From Mesorhizobium sp. M2E.F.Ca.ET.219.01.1.1 (lineage in GTDB: Bacteria > Pseudomonadota > Alphaproteobacteria > Rhizobiales > Rhizobiaceae), in the NCBI RefSeq assembly GCF_004016445.2, contig NZ_SADT02000002.1, positions 1,240,001 through 1,304,000 of the forward strand: a DNA stretch of 64,000 bases. The letters run 5' to 3'. Within the stretch, counting starts at the first letter, position 1. Each line of letters starts with the position of its first letter. The notes below the pieces were generated by a model. That model made no database searches. It was not told where the DNA came from and saw only the letters and a list, made by a program, of their open reading frames with translations. The translations under genes were made by a program, and so were the position numbers. This document shows, piece by piece, positions 1 to 8,394 of this stretch.

Positions 1-42
1 GACGGAGCTTCGCTCCTGCTTCGCCCTGGATGACGACCTCGC
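1..42. repeat. edge copy of palindromic intergenic repeat (one arm)
   Basis: The first bases carry a TTCGCTCC...GCCCTGG-ATGACGA signature. It closely matches the right arm of the large inverted-repeat element at 25124-25334. The rest of the element presumably lies outside the window. It sits directly downstream of fumC, so as RNA it could act as a transcription end or processing signal. Copy number elsewhere is not visible here. Confidence 0.6.
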
Positions 43-56
43 GATAGTCGGGCCCT

Positions 57-1454
57 TTACCCCGGATGCGTCATGTCCTCCGGCCGCACCAGCCGATCAT
101 AGTCAGCTTCGCTGACCAGCCCGGTGGCCAAGGCCTCCTCGCGCAAGGTCGTGCCGTTCTTATGCGCCGTCTTGGCGATCTTGGCGGCGTTGTCGTAGCC
201 GATGGTCGGCGCCAGCGCCGTCACCAGCATCAGCGAACGCTCCAGCGCGGCCTTGATGTTGTCTTCGCGCGCCTCGATGCCGACCACGCAATTGTCGGTG
301 AAGGAGACGGAGGCGTCTGCCAGCAACTGCACCGACTGCAGGAAGTTATAGGCCATCAGCGGATTGTAGACATTGAGCTCGAAATGGCCCTGGCTGCCGG
401 CGAAGGTGAGCGCCGCATTGTTGCCGAACACCTGCACGCAGACCTGCGTCAGCGCCTCGCACTGGGTCGGATTGACCTTGCCCGGCATGATCGAGGAGCC
501 CGGCTCGTTTTCCGGCAGCGACAGCTCGCCAAGGCCCGAACGCGGGCCGGAGCCGAGCAGGCGGATGTCGTTGGCGATCTTGAACAGCGCCGCGGCGGCC
601 GCGTTGATCGCCCCATGCGAGAACACCATGGAATCATGCGCCGCCAGCGCCTCGAACTTGTTCGGCGCGGTGACGAAGGCAATGCCGGTGATCGAAGCGA
701 TGCGGTCCGCGACTTTCTCTGCGAAGCCGACCGGCGCGTTGAGGCCTGTGCCGACGGCGGTGCCGCCCTGCGCCAGCTCCTGCAGGCCGGGCAGCGTCTG
801 CTGGATGCGCTTGATCGACGAGACGACCTGCGCGGCATAGCCGGAGAATTCCTGGCCAAGCGTCAGCGGCGTGGCGTCCTGCGTGTGCGTGCGGCCGATC
901 TTGATGATGTGGTTGAAGGCCCGCGCCTTGGCGTCGAGCGCCTTGTGCAGATGGTGCAGGGCGGGGATGAGATGATGCACGACCCGCTCGGCGCAGGCGA
1001 TGTGCATTGCCGTAGGATAGGTGTCGTTGGACGACTGGCTCATGTTGACATGGTCATTGGGATGAACCGGCTTCTTCGAACCCATGACGCCGCCGAGCAT
1101 CTCGATCGCCCGGTTGGAGATCACCTCGTTGGCGTTCATGTTGGACTGCGTGCCGGAGCCGGTCTGCCACACCACCAGCGGGAAATGCTCGTTGAGCTTG
1201 CCGTCGATGACTTCCTGCGCGGCCTCGACGATCGCCTTGCCGATTGCCGGATCGAGCCGCTTCATCTCCATGTTCACTTCGGCCGCGGCGCGCTTGACGA
1301 TGCCGAGCGCGCGCACGATCGAAGCCGGCTGCTTTTCCCAACCGATCTTGAAATTGCCCAGAGAGCGCTGCGCCTGCGCGCCCCAATAGCGGTCGGCCGC
1401 CACCTCGATAGGACCGAACGTATCGGTTTCGGTTCTGGTCTTTTCAGCGCTCAC
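57..1454 (-). CDS. fumC: fumarate hydratase class II
   Basis: Class II, iron-independent fumarase, which interconverts fumarate and malate in the TCA cycle as a cytosolic homotetramer. At 465 residues it has the family's usual length. The lyase signature [11 protein letters not shown] lies near residue 320, and the substrate-site motifs [10 protein letters not shown] and [11 protein letters not shown] are intact. The open frame runs 43 codons further upstream, but that part is unlike FumC. The GTG at 1454 ([15 protein letters not shown]) has a GGAGA sequence at proper spacing and begins where the family begins, so I use it. It is followed by a repeat arm at the window edge. Identification is firm; the start is likely. 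Confidence 0.96.
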   Translation of the reverse strand: MSAEKTRTETDTFGPIEVAADRYWGAQAQRSLGNFKIGWEKQPASIVRALGIVKRAAAEVNMEMKRLDPAIGKAIVEAAQEVIDGKLNEHFPLVVWQTGSGTQSNMNANEVISNRAIEMLGGVMGSKKPVHPNDHVNMSQSSNDTYPTAMHIACAERVVHHLIPALHHLHKALDAKARAFNHIIKIGRTHTQDATPLTLGQEFSGYAAQVVSSIKRIQQTLPGLQELAQGGTAVGTGLNAPVGFAEKVADRIASITGIAFVTAPNKFEALAAHDSMVFSHGAINAAAAALFKIANDIRLLGSGPRSGLGELSLPENEPGSSIMPGKVNPTQCEALTQVCVQVFGNNAALTFAGSQGHFELNVYNPLMAYNFLQSVQLLADASVSFTDNCVVGIEAREDNIKAALERSLMLVTALAPTIGYDNAAKIAKTAHKNGTTLREEALATGLVSEADYDRLVRPEDMTHPG

Positions 1455-1560
1455 GGCAAGTCTCCGGTCTGTCGATTTGGGCAAGGGCGTATCGCGTTGC
1501 ACAAACGGCATCAAGCGGAGATTGCGGGCGAGGAAGATGCAAATCGGTTGAAGGGAAGGC

Positions 1561-2043
1561 TCACCCCAGCGGCGGCCCGACAATGTCGATACCGTTCTCC
1601 GCGCACAGCCTGGTCAGCATCTCGATCATCTGCGGCGTCGGCGCCGCCAACGGCGGCAGGTCCGGCCGTTCGGCGGGGCGGCTGGCCTTGCGCACCATCG
1701 TCTCGAAATCAGAGCCGCAGGTGACCGTGAGCGTATGCGCGCCTTCTGGAGACTCGACCCTGTAGGTGTGCGGCAGGCCTTTCGGCGCGAGCACCGTCTC
1801 GCCCGCGCCGGCGATCCGCTCGCGGCCGTCGACGACGAAACGTATCCGCCCTTCAAGAATATGAAACACCTCGTCCTCATTACGGTGCACGTGCAGCGGC
1901 GCGGAATCACCGTAGGGCTGGCGGTGTTCGATGACACAGATGCCATCCTCGCCGTCGGCCGACGAAACCTGGATGGCGACAAGCGTGTTGTTGAACCAGA
2001 GGAGTTCCTTGCCTGCGATGGTGGTGTTGATCATTGTCATCAT
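1561..2043 (-). CDS. cupin-domain protein
   Basis: Small single-domain cupin of about 160 residues. Motif 1 ([17 protein letters not shown]) and motif 2 ([10 protein letters not shown]) supply the His/Glu metal ligands of a beta-barrel cupin. Such proteins act as small-molecule dioxygenases, isomerases or sugar-binding sensors; the substrate cannot be read from sequence. AAGGAGAG precedes two consecutive ATG codons (2043 and 2040), so the longer 170-residue frame is not needed. It diverges from a LysR regulator 62 bp away, which is the usual arrangement for a regulator and its target. Confidence 0.85.
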   Translation of the reverse strand: MMTMINTTIAGKELLWFNNTLVAIQVSSADGEDGICVIEHRQPYGDSAPLHVHRNEDEVFHILEGRIRFVVDGRERIAGAGETVLAPKGLPHTYRVESPEGAHTLTVTCGSDFETMVRKASRPAERPDLPPLAAPTPQMIEMLTRLCAENGIDIVGPPLG

Positions 2044-2105
2044 TGCTCTCCTTTTCGACGGTGACCTAAGCAAGGACGAGCCGGCGAGGGAAATCGAATG
2101 ATCGT

Positions 2106-3101
2106 ATGGGGCGGATTGATGCGATGAATTTGAACGCGCTCGACCTCAATCTGGTGCGGGTGCTCGACGCACTTCTGCGCGAGAAGAGCGTGACGCGCGC
2201 CGGCGAGCAGATCGGCCTCAGCCAGCCGGCCGTGAGCGCCGCGCTCAACCGCTTGCGCCACGCGCTCAACGACCAGCTGTTTGTCCGTCGCGGCAACGAC
2301 ATGATGCCGACGCCGCGCGCCGAAAGCCTGGCCGAGCCGGTGCGCGCGGCGCTGCGTGAGATCGAGCGCGCCTTTCAGCCGGCGACCGATTTCGATCCCG
2401 CCAGGTTGGAGCGGACCTTCACCTTCATGGGAGCGGATTTCTTTTCCATGCTGCTGATGCCGCCCTTTGCCGCGCGCATCGCGGCGATCGCGCCCGGCGT
2501 GTCGTTCCGCTTTCTTGACAGCGCCATCGGTGACGTCTCGAAATTGCTTCAGGAGGATCAAATTGACGTGGCGCTCGAGCGTCCGCTGGAGGTCACGGAA
2601 TGGGTCTCGAGCGTGGCGCTGTTCGGCTCGCCCTTCGCCATCATCGCGGCGAAGGACAATGAGGCGCTCAGGCAAGCGGGCATCGGCGAGGGCGAAGAGG
2701 TGCCGCTCGACCTCTTTTGCGCGCTGCCGCACGCATTGCGCTCGATCGACGGTTCGATGTCGGGCTTCACCGATGACGCGCTGGCCAGGATGGGAAGGGC
2801 ACGCCGCGTCACGGTCGCCTTGCCGCACTTCCAGGCGGTGGCGCTGGCTGTGGCGGGCGGACCTTATCTGGCCGCTGTCCCAACGCAGTTCGCGGTCGCG
2901 GCGGCAAAATCCCTGCCGATCGGCATCTATCGGGCGCCGATCCCGATACCGTCGCCGGCGGTCAGGATGTACTGGCACGCCCGCCGCGATGACGAGCCGC
3001 CGCATCGCTGGATCCGCGGGCAAATCCTCGACGAGGTGGCAAAGCTCGGGTTCAGGGACTGGGACGGCCCATTGAGCGGTCAACCTCACCCCGCCATATA
3101 G
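2106..3101 (+). CDS. LysR-family transcriptional regulator
   Basis: 331-residue LysR-type regulator. The N-terminal winged helix-turn-helix (LDLNLVRVLDALLREKSVTRAGEQ, then LSQPAVSAALNRLR) is followed by a substrate-binding domain from about residue 95. The N-terminal style resembles the NodD/nicotinate-type LysR subgroup (DLNLVRVLDALL). It diverges from the cupin gene and probably controls it, with autoregulation. An alternative start is the ATG at 2124 (MNLNALDLNL), where most homologues begin. The effector is unknown. Confidence 0.9.
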   Translation: MGRIDAMNLNALDLNLVRVLDALLREKSVTRAGEQIGLSQPAVSAALNRLRHALNDQLFVRRGNDMMPTPRAESLAEPVRAALREIERAFQPATDFDPARLERTFTFMGADFFSMLLMPPFAARIAAIAPGVSFRFLDSAIGDVSKLLQEDQIDVALERPLEVTEWVSSVALFGSPFAIIAAKDNEALRQAGIGEGEEVPLDLFCALPHALRSIDGSMSGFTDDALARMGRARRVTVALPHFQAVALAVAGGPYLAAVPTQFAVAAAKSLPIGIYRAPIPIPSPAVRMYWHARRDDEPPHRWIRGQILDEVAKLGFRDWDGPLSGQPHPAI

Positions 3102-3140
3102 CCCGACATCCACCCGGCGGCCTGTCGCTCGGTATGAACT

Positions 3141-3791
3141 TTATCCCGCCGAGGCCAGCCCGACGGGCGCGGGCTGGCGTAGCGCCAGCCGCCCCGCGAC
3201 GAAGTCCTTGACCTGGCGCACTGCCTGCTCGCGCGTGACGCTGCCCGGCTGCAGGCCAAGCCTGAGCCACAGCCCGTCGATCAAGGCGGTGACGCCAAGC
3301 ACGATCTCGTCGGCCAGTTCGGGCGACGTCAGGCCGCGCAGGCCGGACAACAGGTTCGAGCGCATGCGCGCATGGATCACCTTCTGGATGCGCGCCAGCT
3401 TCTCGTCGCGCGGCACCTCGGCGCAGAGCGACAGCCAGGCATGGCAGAGAGGCGGCAGAAACAGGTGCTCCTCGAAATTGCCCTCGATCACCGCGTCCAG
3501 CCGTTCCATCGGCGTCCGCGCCCGCTGAAGCCGGGCGACCACGGCCCGACAGAGCACGGCGTTCGCCTCGCGCATGGCATGCTCGAACAACTCCTGCTTG
3601 TTGCGGAAATAATGCAGCACGATGCCCTTCGAAGCCCCGGCCTGGGCCGCGACCTTTTCCAGCGTCGCGCCGGCGATGCCTTCGCGTTCCAGAACGGCGA
3701 ACGCCGCCTGCCGCAACTCCTTGCGGCGTATGTCGCTGAGACGCGTCAGTTTCACTGGACCGATCCATGCATGGCGAATCCATGTTGACAT
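3141..3791 (-). CDS. betI: TetR-family regulator, BetI-like
   Basis: 216-residue TetR-family repressor with the N-terminal helix-turn-helix (ATLEKVAAQAGASKGIVLHYFRNKQELF). The C-terminal pattern (MRSNLLSGLRGL, ALIDGLWLRLGL) is that of BetI, the choline-responsive repressor of choline/glycine-betaine genes. It faces away from choX across 83 bp holding two tandem palindromes, which supports a role as the choX repressor. The rest of a bet operon (betA, betB, betC) is not in the window. A GTG at 3755 is an alternative start. The family is secure; the BetI name rests on the C-terminal pattern plus the choX neighbour. Confidence 0.82.
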   Translation of the reverse strand: MSTWIRHAWIGPVKLTRLSDIRRKELRQAAFAVLEREGIAGATLEKVAAQAGASKGIVLHYFRNKQELFEHAMREANAVLCRAVVARLQRARTPMERLDAVIEGNFEEHLFLPPLCHAWLSLCAEVPRDEKLARIQKVIHARMRSNLLSGLRGLTSPELADEIVLGVTALIDGLWLRLGLQPGSVTREQAVRQVKDFVAGRLALRQPAPVGLASAG

Positions 3792-3812
3792 CTTCGCCCG
3801 TTCAGATCAATG

Positions 3813-3848
3813 ATTGACCAATAGGACAATAAAATGACCAGTAGGTCA
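3813..3848. promoter_or_regulatory. tandem operator palindromes between betI and choX
   Basis: Two inverted repeats share one design. The first is ATTGACC-AATA-GGACAAT at 3813-3830. The second has a TGACC-AGTA-GGTCA core at 3835-3848 with weaker outer pairs. Their centres are 20 bp apart, about two helical turns, so two dimers could bind the same face of the helix. They lie between the divergent betI and choX starts. Binding by BetI is an inference. Confidence 0.7.
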
Positions 3849-3874
3849 AACAATCGAAAATGAGGAGAACCGGA

Positions 3875-4813
3875 ATGTTGCGCGTGCTTGCGAATGGAGT
3901 CTGTCTCGCGGCCCTAATGATGGCTTCCCAGGCGGCCCGGGCCGCAGAGGCCGAGAGCTGCAAAACGGTCCGCATGGCCGAGCCCGGCTGGAACGATCTG
4001 GCCTTCACCACGGGCGTGGCCAAGGTCCTGCTCCAGGCCCTCGGCTACGAGCCGCAGAGCGAGGTGCTCGGCATCAACGTCATCTACGAAGGCATGAAGA
4101 ACAAGGATCTCGACCTGTTCCTCGGCTACTGGGATCCGGCCATGGTCACCTATTACGAGCCCTACAAGAAGGACGGCTCGATCGAGAATGTGCGGGTCAA
4201 TCTGGTCGGTGCCAAATACACTTTCGCCGTGCCGACCTATGTCTGGGACGCCGGCGTCAAGGACCTGTCCGACCTGCACAAATTCGCCGACAAGTTCGGC
4301 AAGAAGATGTACGGCATCGAGCCGGGCTCCAACCAGCTGATGATGGACGCCATCGCCGATCCGCAATTCGGCCTCAACGGCTGGCAGGTGGTGGAATCGA
4401 GCGAAGCCGGCATGCTCTCGGAGGTCGGCTACGAGATCAAGGAGAAGCAGTTCATCGTCTTCCAGGGCTGGGCGCCGCATCCGATGAATACGATGTACGA
4501 CTTCAAGTACCTGACCGGCGGCGATAAGTTCTTCGGTCCGAATTTCGGCGCCGCCACCGTCACGACGCAGGTGCGCAAGGGTTTCCTGCAGGAATGTCCG
4601 AACGTGGCGCAATTCCTGAAGAACCTCGCCTTCGACATCGACATGGAAAATGTCGGCATGGGCTATCTCATCAATGACGGTATGAAGCCGGAGGAGGGCG
4701 CACTGAAGTCGATCACCTTGCACAAGGATCGCCTCGACGCCTGGCTCGCCGGCGTCACCACTTTCGACGGCAAGCCCGGCCTCGCCGCGGTCAAGGAAAA
4801 GCTCGGACTGTGA
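3875..4813 (+). CDS. choX: choline ABC transporter substrate-binding protein ChoX
   Basis: Periplasmic binding protein for choline (312 residues) with a cleavable signal peptide ending ...MASQAARA. Ligand-cage motifs of the ChoX/ProX type are present: EPGWNDLAF, LFLGYWDPAM, KYTFAVPTYVWD and FQGWAPHPMN, whose Trp/Tyr/Asp residues box a quaternary ammonium group. An AGGAG at 3863-3867 overlaps the first possible ATG (3860) and is correctly spaced for the ATG at 3875, so the latter is the start. No permease (choW) or ATPase (choV) follows; the next gene is a hydrolase joined by a GTGA overlap. The partner transporter must be encoded elsewhere, or the protein has another role. Confidence 0.92.
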   Translation: MLRVLANGVCLAALMMASQAARAAEAESCKTVRMAEPGWNDLAFTTGVAKVLLQALGYEPQSEVLGINVIYEGMKNKDLDLFLGYWDPAMVTYYEPYKKDGSIENVRVNLVGAKYTFAVPTYVWDAGVKDLSDLHKFADKFGKKMYGIEPGSNQLMMDAIADPQFGLNGWQVVESSEAGMLSEVGYEIKEKQFIVFQGWAPHPMNTMYDFKYLTGGDKFFGPNFGAATVTTQVRKGFLQECPNVAQFLKNLAFDIDMENVGMGYLINDGMKPEEGALKSITLHKDRLDAWLAGVTTFDGKPGLAAVKEKLGL

Positions 4814-5655
4814 GGCAGGCGCTGTCGGAGCCAGAGGAGCAAGGGATCGAGCAGGCCGAATGGTCTGGGCGCAAGCGGATCGTCGATGTCGGCGGCCTTG
4901 ACCTCGCCTATGTCGAGGTCGCCGGTTCGGAGCCGCCACTTGTCCTGGTGCATGGCTTCACCGACACCAGCCGCAGTTTTTCGCTGCTTGCGCCGCATCT
5001 TTCCGGGCGCCGGCTGATCATACCGGATCTGCGCGGCCACGGCGCCTCGAATGCGGGCGAGGGGTGCAGTGTCGTCGATTTCGCCGAGGACATTGCCGGC
5101 CTGATCCGGCGCCTGCGGCTCGACCGGCCGGTCGTCGTCGGGCACTCGCTGGGCGGCATGGTGTCGATCGTGCTGGCCGCGCAATATCCGGAATTGATCG
5201 GTGGGCTGGTGATCCTGGCCAGCACACTGAAGCCCGAGTTCGGATCGCATCACCAACTGATCGACGGCGTGGCGGCGTTGCGCGACCCGATCTCGCCGTC
5301 GGATCCGTTCTATGACTGGTGGCATGCCTGCCAGCCGGACGTGCCGCGGGCTTTTCTCGCCGGTCTTGCGAAAGACGCCTCCGCGATTCCGGCGGCGCGC
5401 TGGCGCGCCATTCTCGAAGAAGTCCGTCGCACCGATCTGACCGCGGCGGCGCGGGCCCTGCGTGTCCCGACGCTGATCATCGCCGGCGGACGTGATCCGC
5501 TCTTCGGCGAAGCGCACCAGCAGGCGCTGGCCCAGGCAATCATCGGATCGCGTCTGGTCTGGGCGCGGGATTGCGGCCACAATCCGCACTGGGAAGACCC
5601 GGCATTCGTGGCTGCAATCATCGGCCAAGCCTTCGGGAACGACCACATCCGGTAG
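4810..5655 (+). CDS. alpha/beta-fold hydrolase
   Basis: 281-residue alpha/beta hydrolase with a complete triad: nucleophile Ser113 in GHSLGG, acid Asp229 in GGRDPL and His257 in CGHNPHW. The oxyanion-hole region LVHGFTDTSRS is also typical. No signal peptide is seen, so it is probably cytosolic. The GTG start at 4810 overlaps the choX stop (GTGA), so translation is likely coupled. This suggests the enzyme works on a compound taken up with ChoX, for example a choline ester, but the substrate is inferred only from context. Confidence 0.9.
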   Translation: MRQALSEPEEQGIEQAEWSGRKRIVDVGGLDLAYVEVAGSEPPLVLVHGFTDTSRSFSLLAPHLSGRRLIIPDLRGHGASNAGEGCSVVDFAEDIAGLIRRLRLDRPVVVGHSLGGMVSIVLAAQYPELIGGLVILASTLKPEFGSHHQLIDGVAALRDPISPSDPFYDWWHACQPDVPRAFLAGLAKDASAIPAARWRAILEEVRRTDLTAAARALRVPTLIIAGGRDPLFGEAHQQALAQAIIGSRLVWARDCGHNPHWEDPAFVAAIIGQAFGNDHIR

Positions 5656-5830
5656 TCGGGTCCAAGTCATTCGCCGACTGTCCATGTTATTCAGCATATC
5701 GGTTTGATCCAGCGCAAGGTCGGGTGCGGCCGGCGGTGCAACCATGCAGGCACCGTTCGGCTAGGTCCATGGCAGGGAGCGGTCGGTTGCCGGTGTCGGT
5801 TCCACCGGTGTCTGCCGGAGGAGTTTTGCT

Positions 5831-6319
5831 GTGAAAAAGCTTGTCAGGAATGCGTTGGTAGGGCTTGCCGCGACTGTTGCGACGGCTGGTGCCGCTCAAG
5901 CCGCCGCCACGGTTCAGGTTTCGCTGTGGGACAAAGGGGCGAACGTGCCCATGACCACAGGTTTCGCCTACGGAATGTCGGGCGCGGATATGTCGAAGGC
6001 AACCATGGGGATAACGGCCAAGCCCGCGACGGTGAAGGCCGGCAACGTCACGTTCAAGGTGAAGAACAGTTCCAAGGATACCATCCACGAAATGATCGTG
6101 ATGTATCTGGCAAATCCCAAGGACCCGCTTCCCTATATTTCCGACGAGAACAGGGTTGACGAAGACAAGTCAGGTGACAAGGGAGAGGTTTCCGAACTCG
6201 ACCCTGGCGCTTCGGGCACGCTTACCGTGAACCTGAAACCCGGCAAATACGTGCTCATCTGCAACGTCCCCGGTCATTTCGCGACAGGCATGTGGACGGA
6301 GTTCACCGTTCAGCCATAG
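5831..6319 (+). CDS. exported cupredoxin (type 1 copper protein)
   Basis: 162-residue periplasmic blue-copper protein. A signal peptide ends near residue 25 (AAQA). A single cupredoxin domain has all four type-1 copper ligands: His86 (TIHEM), Cys144, His149 and Met154 in CNVPGHFATGM. The family shuttles electrons or handles copper in the periplasm; the partner is unknown. The GTG start is preceded by a strong GGAGGAG (5818-5824). A small inverted repeat (CCGGTG/CACCGG, 5790-5808) lies just upstream of the ribosome site. Confidence 0.9.
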   Translation: MKKLVRNALVGLAATVATAGAAQAAATVQVSLWDKGANVPMTTGFAYGMSGADMSKATMGITAKPATVKAGNVTFKVKNSSKDTIHEMIVMYLANPKDPLPYISDENRVDEDKSGDKGEVSELDPGASGTLTVNLKPGKYVLICNVPGHFATGMWTEFTVQP

Positions 6320-6386
6320 CAGCGGTCGGCGTCGCGACGCGGCTGATGCCCGGCCGGCTGGCAGTTTGCAGTCGGCCGAAAGCGCC

Positions 6387-6980
6387 TCACTGCGCCAGCG
6401 GCTTGATCCTCTCGAACCCCACCTCGCTCTGCGCGCTTGTCCCCTCATCATACCGCCGCGCCAGCACCGCCTGCAGGTCCGGCGAATAGAGCGCGGTGAA
6501 GGTGTCGATGACGTTGCCATTGTCGCCGCTGATCGTTTCGCCGACCACGAGCACATTGTATTTGCAGTCGCCGAGCCTGTAGGTGTCCTTGCCTTTGACG
6601 GTGAGCGCCAGCGTCTCTGTGCCCTGCGGCGCCTTTTTCGGAGACAGCCGCACGAATTCGGTTTTGCTCTTCGCGCCCGCCTTCAGCGGGAACAGCTTCT
6701 TCAAGTCGCCGAGCGGGATCATCGACAGCCGCCCGGTGTCGCTGTCGCGGAACACCTCAATCAGCCCGGCATAAAGATACTGTGTCTGCGGCGAATCCGA
6801 TTGATACTTGTTGGCGACCGCGACCATGCCGCCGGGCGCCGGCCGGAACTCGCTGCTTATGCCGGCCTTTTCGAGCATGAAGCCGGTTTTGGCGGACTTT
6901 GCGTCGACGCAGTCCGAGCCCCGCGCGGCGCCGGCGAAGGTGAGCATGGCGAACACCATGCCGGTTGTAAAGATCTTCAT
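6387..6980 (-). CDS. exported hypothetical protein
   Basis: 197-residue protein beginning MKIFTTGMVFAMLTFAGAARG, a clear signal peptide, so probably periplasmic. I do not recognise the family. The mature part has a Cys near its N-terminus (SDCVDAKS) and another in LGDCKYNV that could pair. The ORF extends far upstream, but a GGGGAGGAAGGC ribosome site sits directly before the ATG at 6980. It is convergent with the cupredoxin and divergent from the phosphoesterase gene. Confidence 0.8.
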   Translation of the reverse strand: MKIFTTGMVFAMLTFAGAARGSDCVDAKSAKTGFMLEKAGISSEFRPAPGGMVAVANKYQSDSPQTQYLYAGLIEVFRDSDTGRLSMIPLGDLKKLFPLKAGAKSKTEFVRLSPKKAPQGTETLALTVKGKDTYRLGDCKYNVLVVGETISGDNGNVIDTFTALYSPDLQAVLARRYDEGTSAQSEVGFERIKPLAQ

Positions 6981-7116
6981 GCCTTCCTCCCCTGGGTGCA
7001 TGTACCGAAGCAATGACAGACCGCCGCCGCGCTGTCGACCCAGGAGCTTTTCATGCCTTGGCGTGAAAAGTCTCCAGGCGCGGGCCGGGCATTGAACTGG
7101 ACGAGGCGGGGCGAGA

Positions 7117-8265
7117 ATGTTTAATCGGATGACGATGAAACGTCCCTCGCCAGCAACCATCTCACGCCGTCTCCTCATCACCCGGACGGGAGTCCTCGCC
7201 GCCGCCTGCGCTCTTCCTCGCGTGGCCTTCGGCCAGACCGGAAAGCGCATCCAGCCGATCGACGCCACGTTCCTCTTCATCGCCGATATCCATGCCTGCC
7301 GCATGGCGAGCGGCCTCAGCCCGAACTGCCTGCAGGAGGGCAAGACCGATGCAGCCCTTCTGCGCAATGTCGCGGCCCTGAACGCGATTGCCGACAAGAA
7401 GTGGCCGGCCGAGATCAACGGCGTTGCGACCGGCCTGCATTCGGCCGGTATCCGCATCGGCACGCCGCTTGGACTCGCCACCGGCGGCGACATCACCGAC
7501 GATGGCGGCGGCCAGGTCACCGAGCCCAGCGAGGGCACGCAGCTTCTGCAGTTCTCCCAGCGCTACCAGGAAGGCGTTGGGCCGGACCGCGTCCACATCC
7601 CGGTTTATGTCGGGCTCGGCAATCACGATCTCGACCAGAACGGTTCGCCGCCGCATGTCGATTGGTATCGCCGCGAATTGCGAGATTATGTCGAGGTCAA
7701 CCATCGCCCGGGTGTGTTCTTCAAGCCGCCGGTGCCGGCAACCGAATACGACGTCGATACCGATTGCTATTCCTGGGACTGGGGCGGCCTGCATCTCGTC
7801 CAGACGCACCGCTTCGCCGGGGACACCGGCCACGGTGTGCCGAGCAGCCTGCCCTGGCTGAAGCAGGACCTTGCCACCTACGCCGGCGATGGCCGACCTG
7901 TGCTCATCTTCCAGCACTATGGTTGGGACACCTTCTCGACCGAGCGCTGGGATCCGGTGAAACGCACCTATGACGACGATGGCGCCGGCCGTCCGCACTG
8001 GTGGGGCGAAGCCGACCGCCAGGCGTTGCTGGCCGCGATCAAGGGCTACAATGTGATTGCCGTGTTCCATGGCCATCAGCATGAAGTGCCGATGATCTAC
8101 CAGCGCGACGGCCTCGATCTCGTCAAGCCGAAGGCGGCCTATATGGGCGGCTTCGCTCTGGCGCGTGTCACGGCCGATAACATGGATGTGGTGCTGGGCG
8201 AGGCGGCCGGCGACCATGGCGAGATCGTTTTCACCAACGCCTTGGCCAGGCAATTCCAGACATGA
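7117..8265 (+). CDS. Tat-exported metallophosphoesterase
   Basis: 382-residue calcineurin-like phosphoesterase. The N-terminus has a twin-arginine style signal (SRRLLITRTGVLAAACALP). The metal-site motifs follow in order: DIH (Asp57/His59), GGDITDDGG, GLGNHDLD, FQHYGWD and HGHQHE, giving a complete dinuclear centre. The substrate is not predictable; relatives hydrolyse phosphomono- or diesters in the periplasm. Start candidates are the ATGs at 7117, 7132 and 7138; all keep the Tat motif. Its end lies 130 bp before a patatin lipoprotein on the same strand. Confidence 0.88.
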   Translation: MFNRMTMKRPSPATISRRLLITRTGVLAAACALPRVAFGQTGKRIQPIDATFLFIADIHACRMASGLSPNCLQEGKTDAALLRNVAALNAIADKKWPAEINGVATGLHSAGIRIGTPLGLATGGDITDDGGGQVTEPSEGTQLLQFSQRYQEGVGPDRVHIPVYVGLGNHDLDQNGSPPHVDWYRRELRDYVEVNHRPGVFFKPPVPATEYDVDTDCYSWDWGGLHLVQTHRFAGDTGHGVPSSLPWLKQDLATYAGDGRPVLIFQHYGWDTFSTERWDPVKRTYDDDGAGRPHWWGEADRQALLAAIKGYNVIAVFHGHQHEVPMIYQRDGLDLVKPKAAYMGGFALARVTADNMDVVLGEAAGDHGEIVFTNALARQFQT

Positions 8266-8394
8266 AATGGCCGCCTCGCGGCGGTCTTGGTGGTCCTGTC
8301 ATCAAGGTGCTTTCGCGGCGAGGTTGCATCGGGCAAGGCAATCCGGTTAGGGTTCGCCGCGGCTGCGGGAGAGGGCAGCCCTGGGGAGCCGGGT

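Noticed and set aside
66..1724. 552-residue plus-strand open frame
   Set aside because: It is antisense to fumC and the cupin gene; composition is Arg/His-rich shadow coding of a GC-rich gene with no family features.
2040..3113. 357-residue minus-strand open frame
   Set aside because: Antisense to the LysR gene, which has complete family motifs; the shadow protein is low in hydrophobic residues and unlike any fold.
5704..6159. 151-residue frame overlapping the cupredoxin gene
   Set aside because: The cupredoxin frame has a signal peptide and all four copper ligands; the other frame does not resemble protein.
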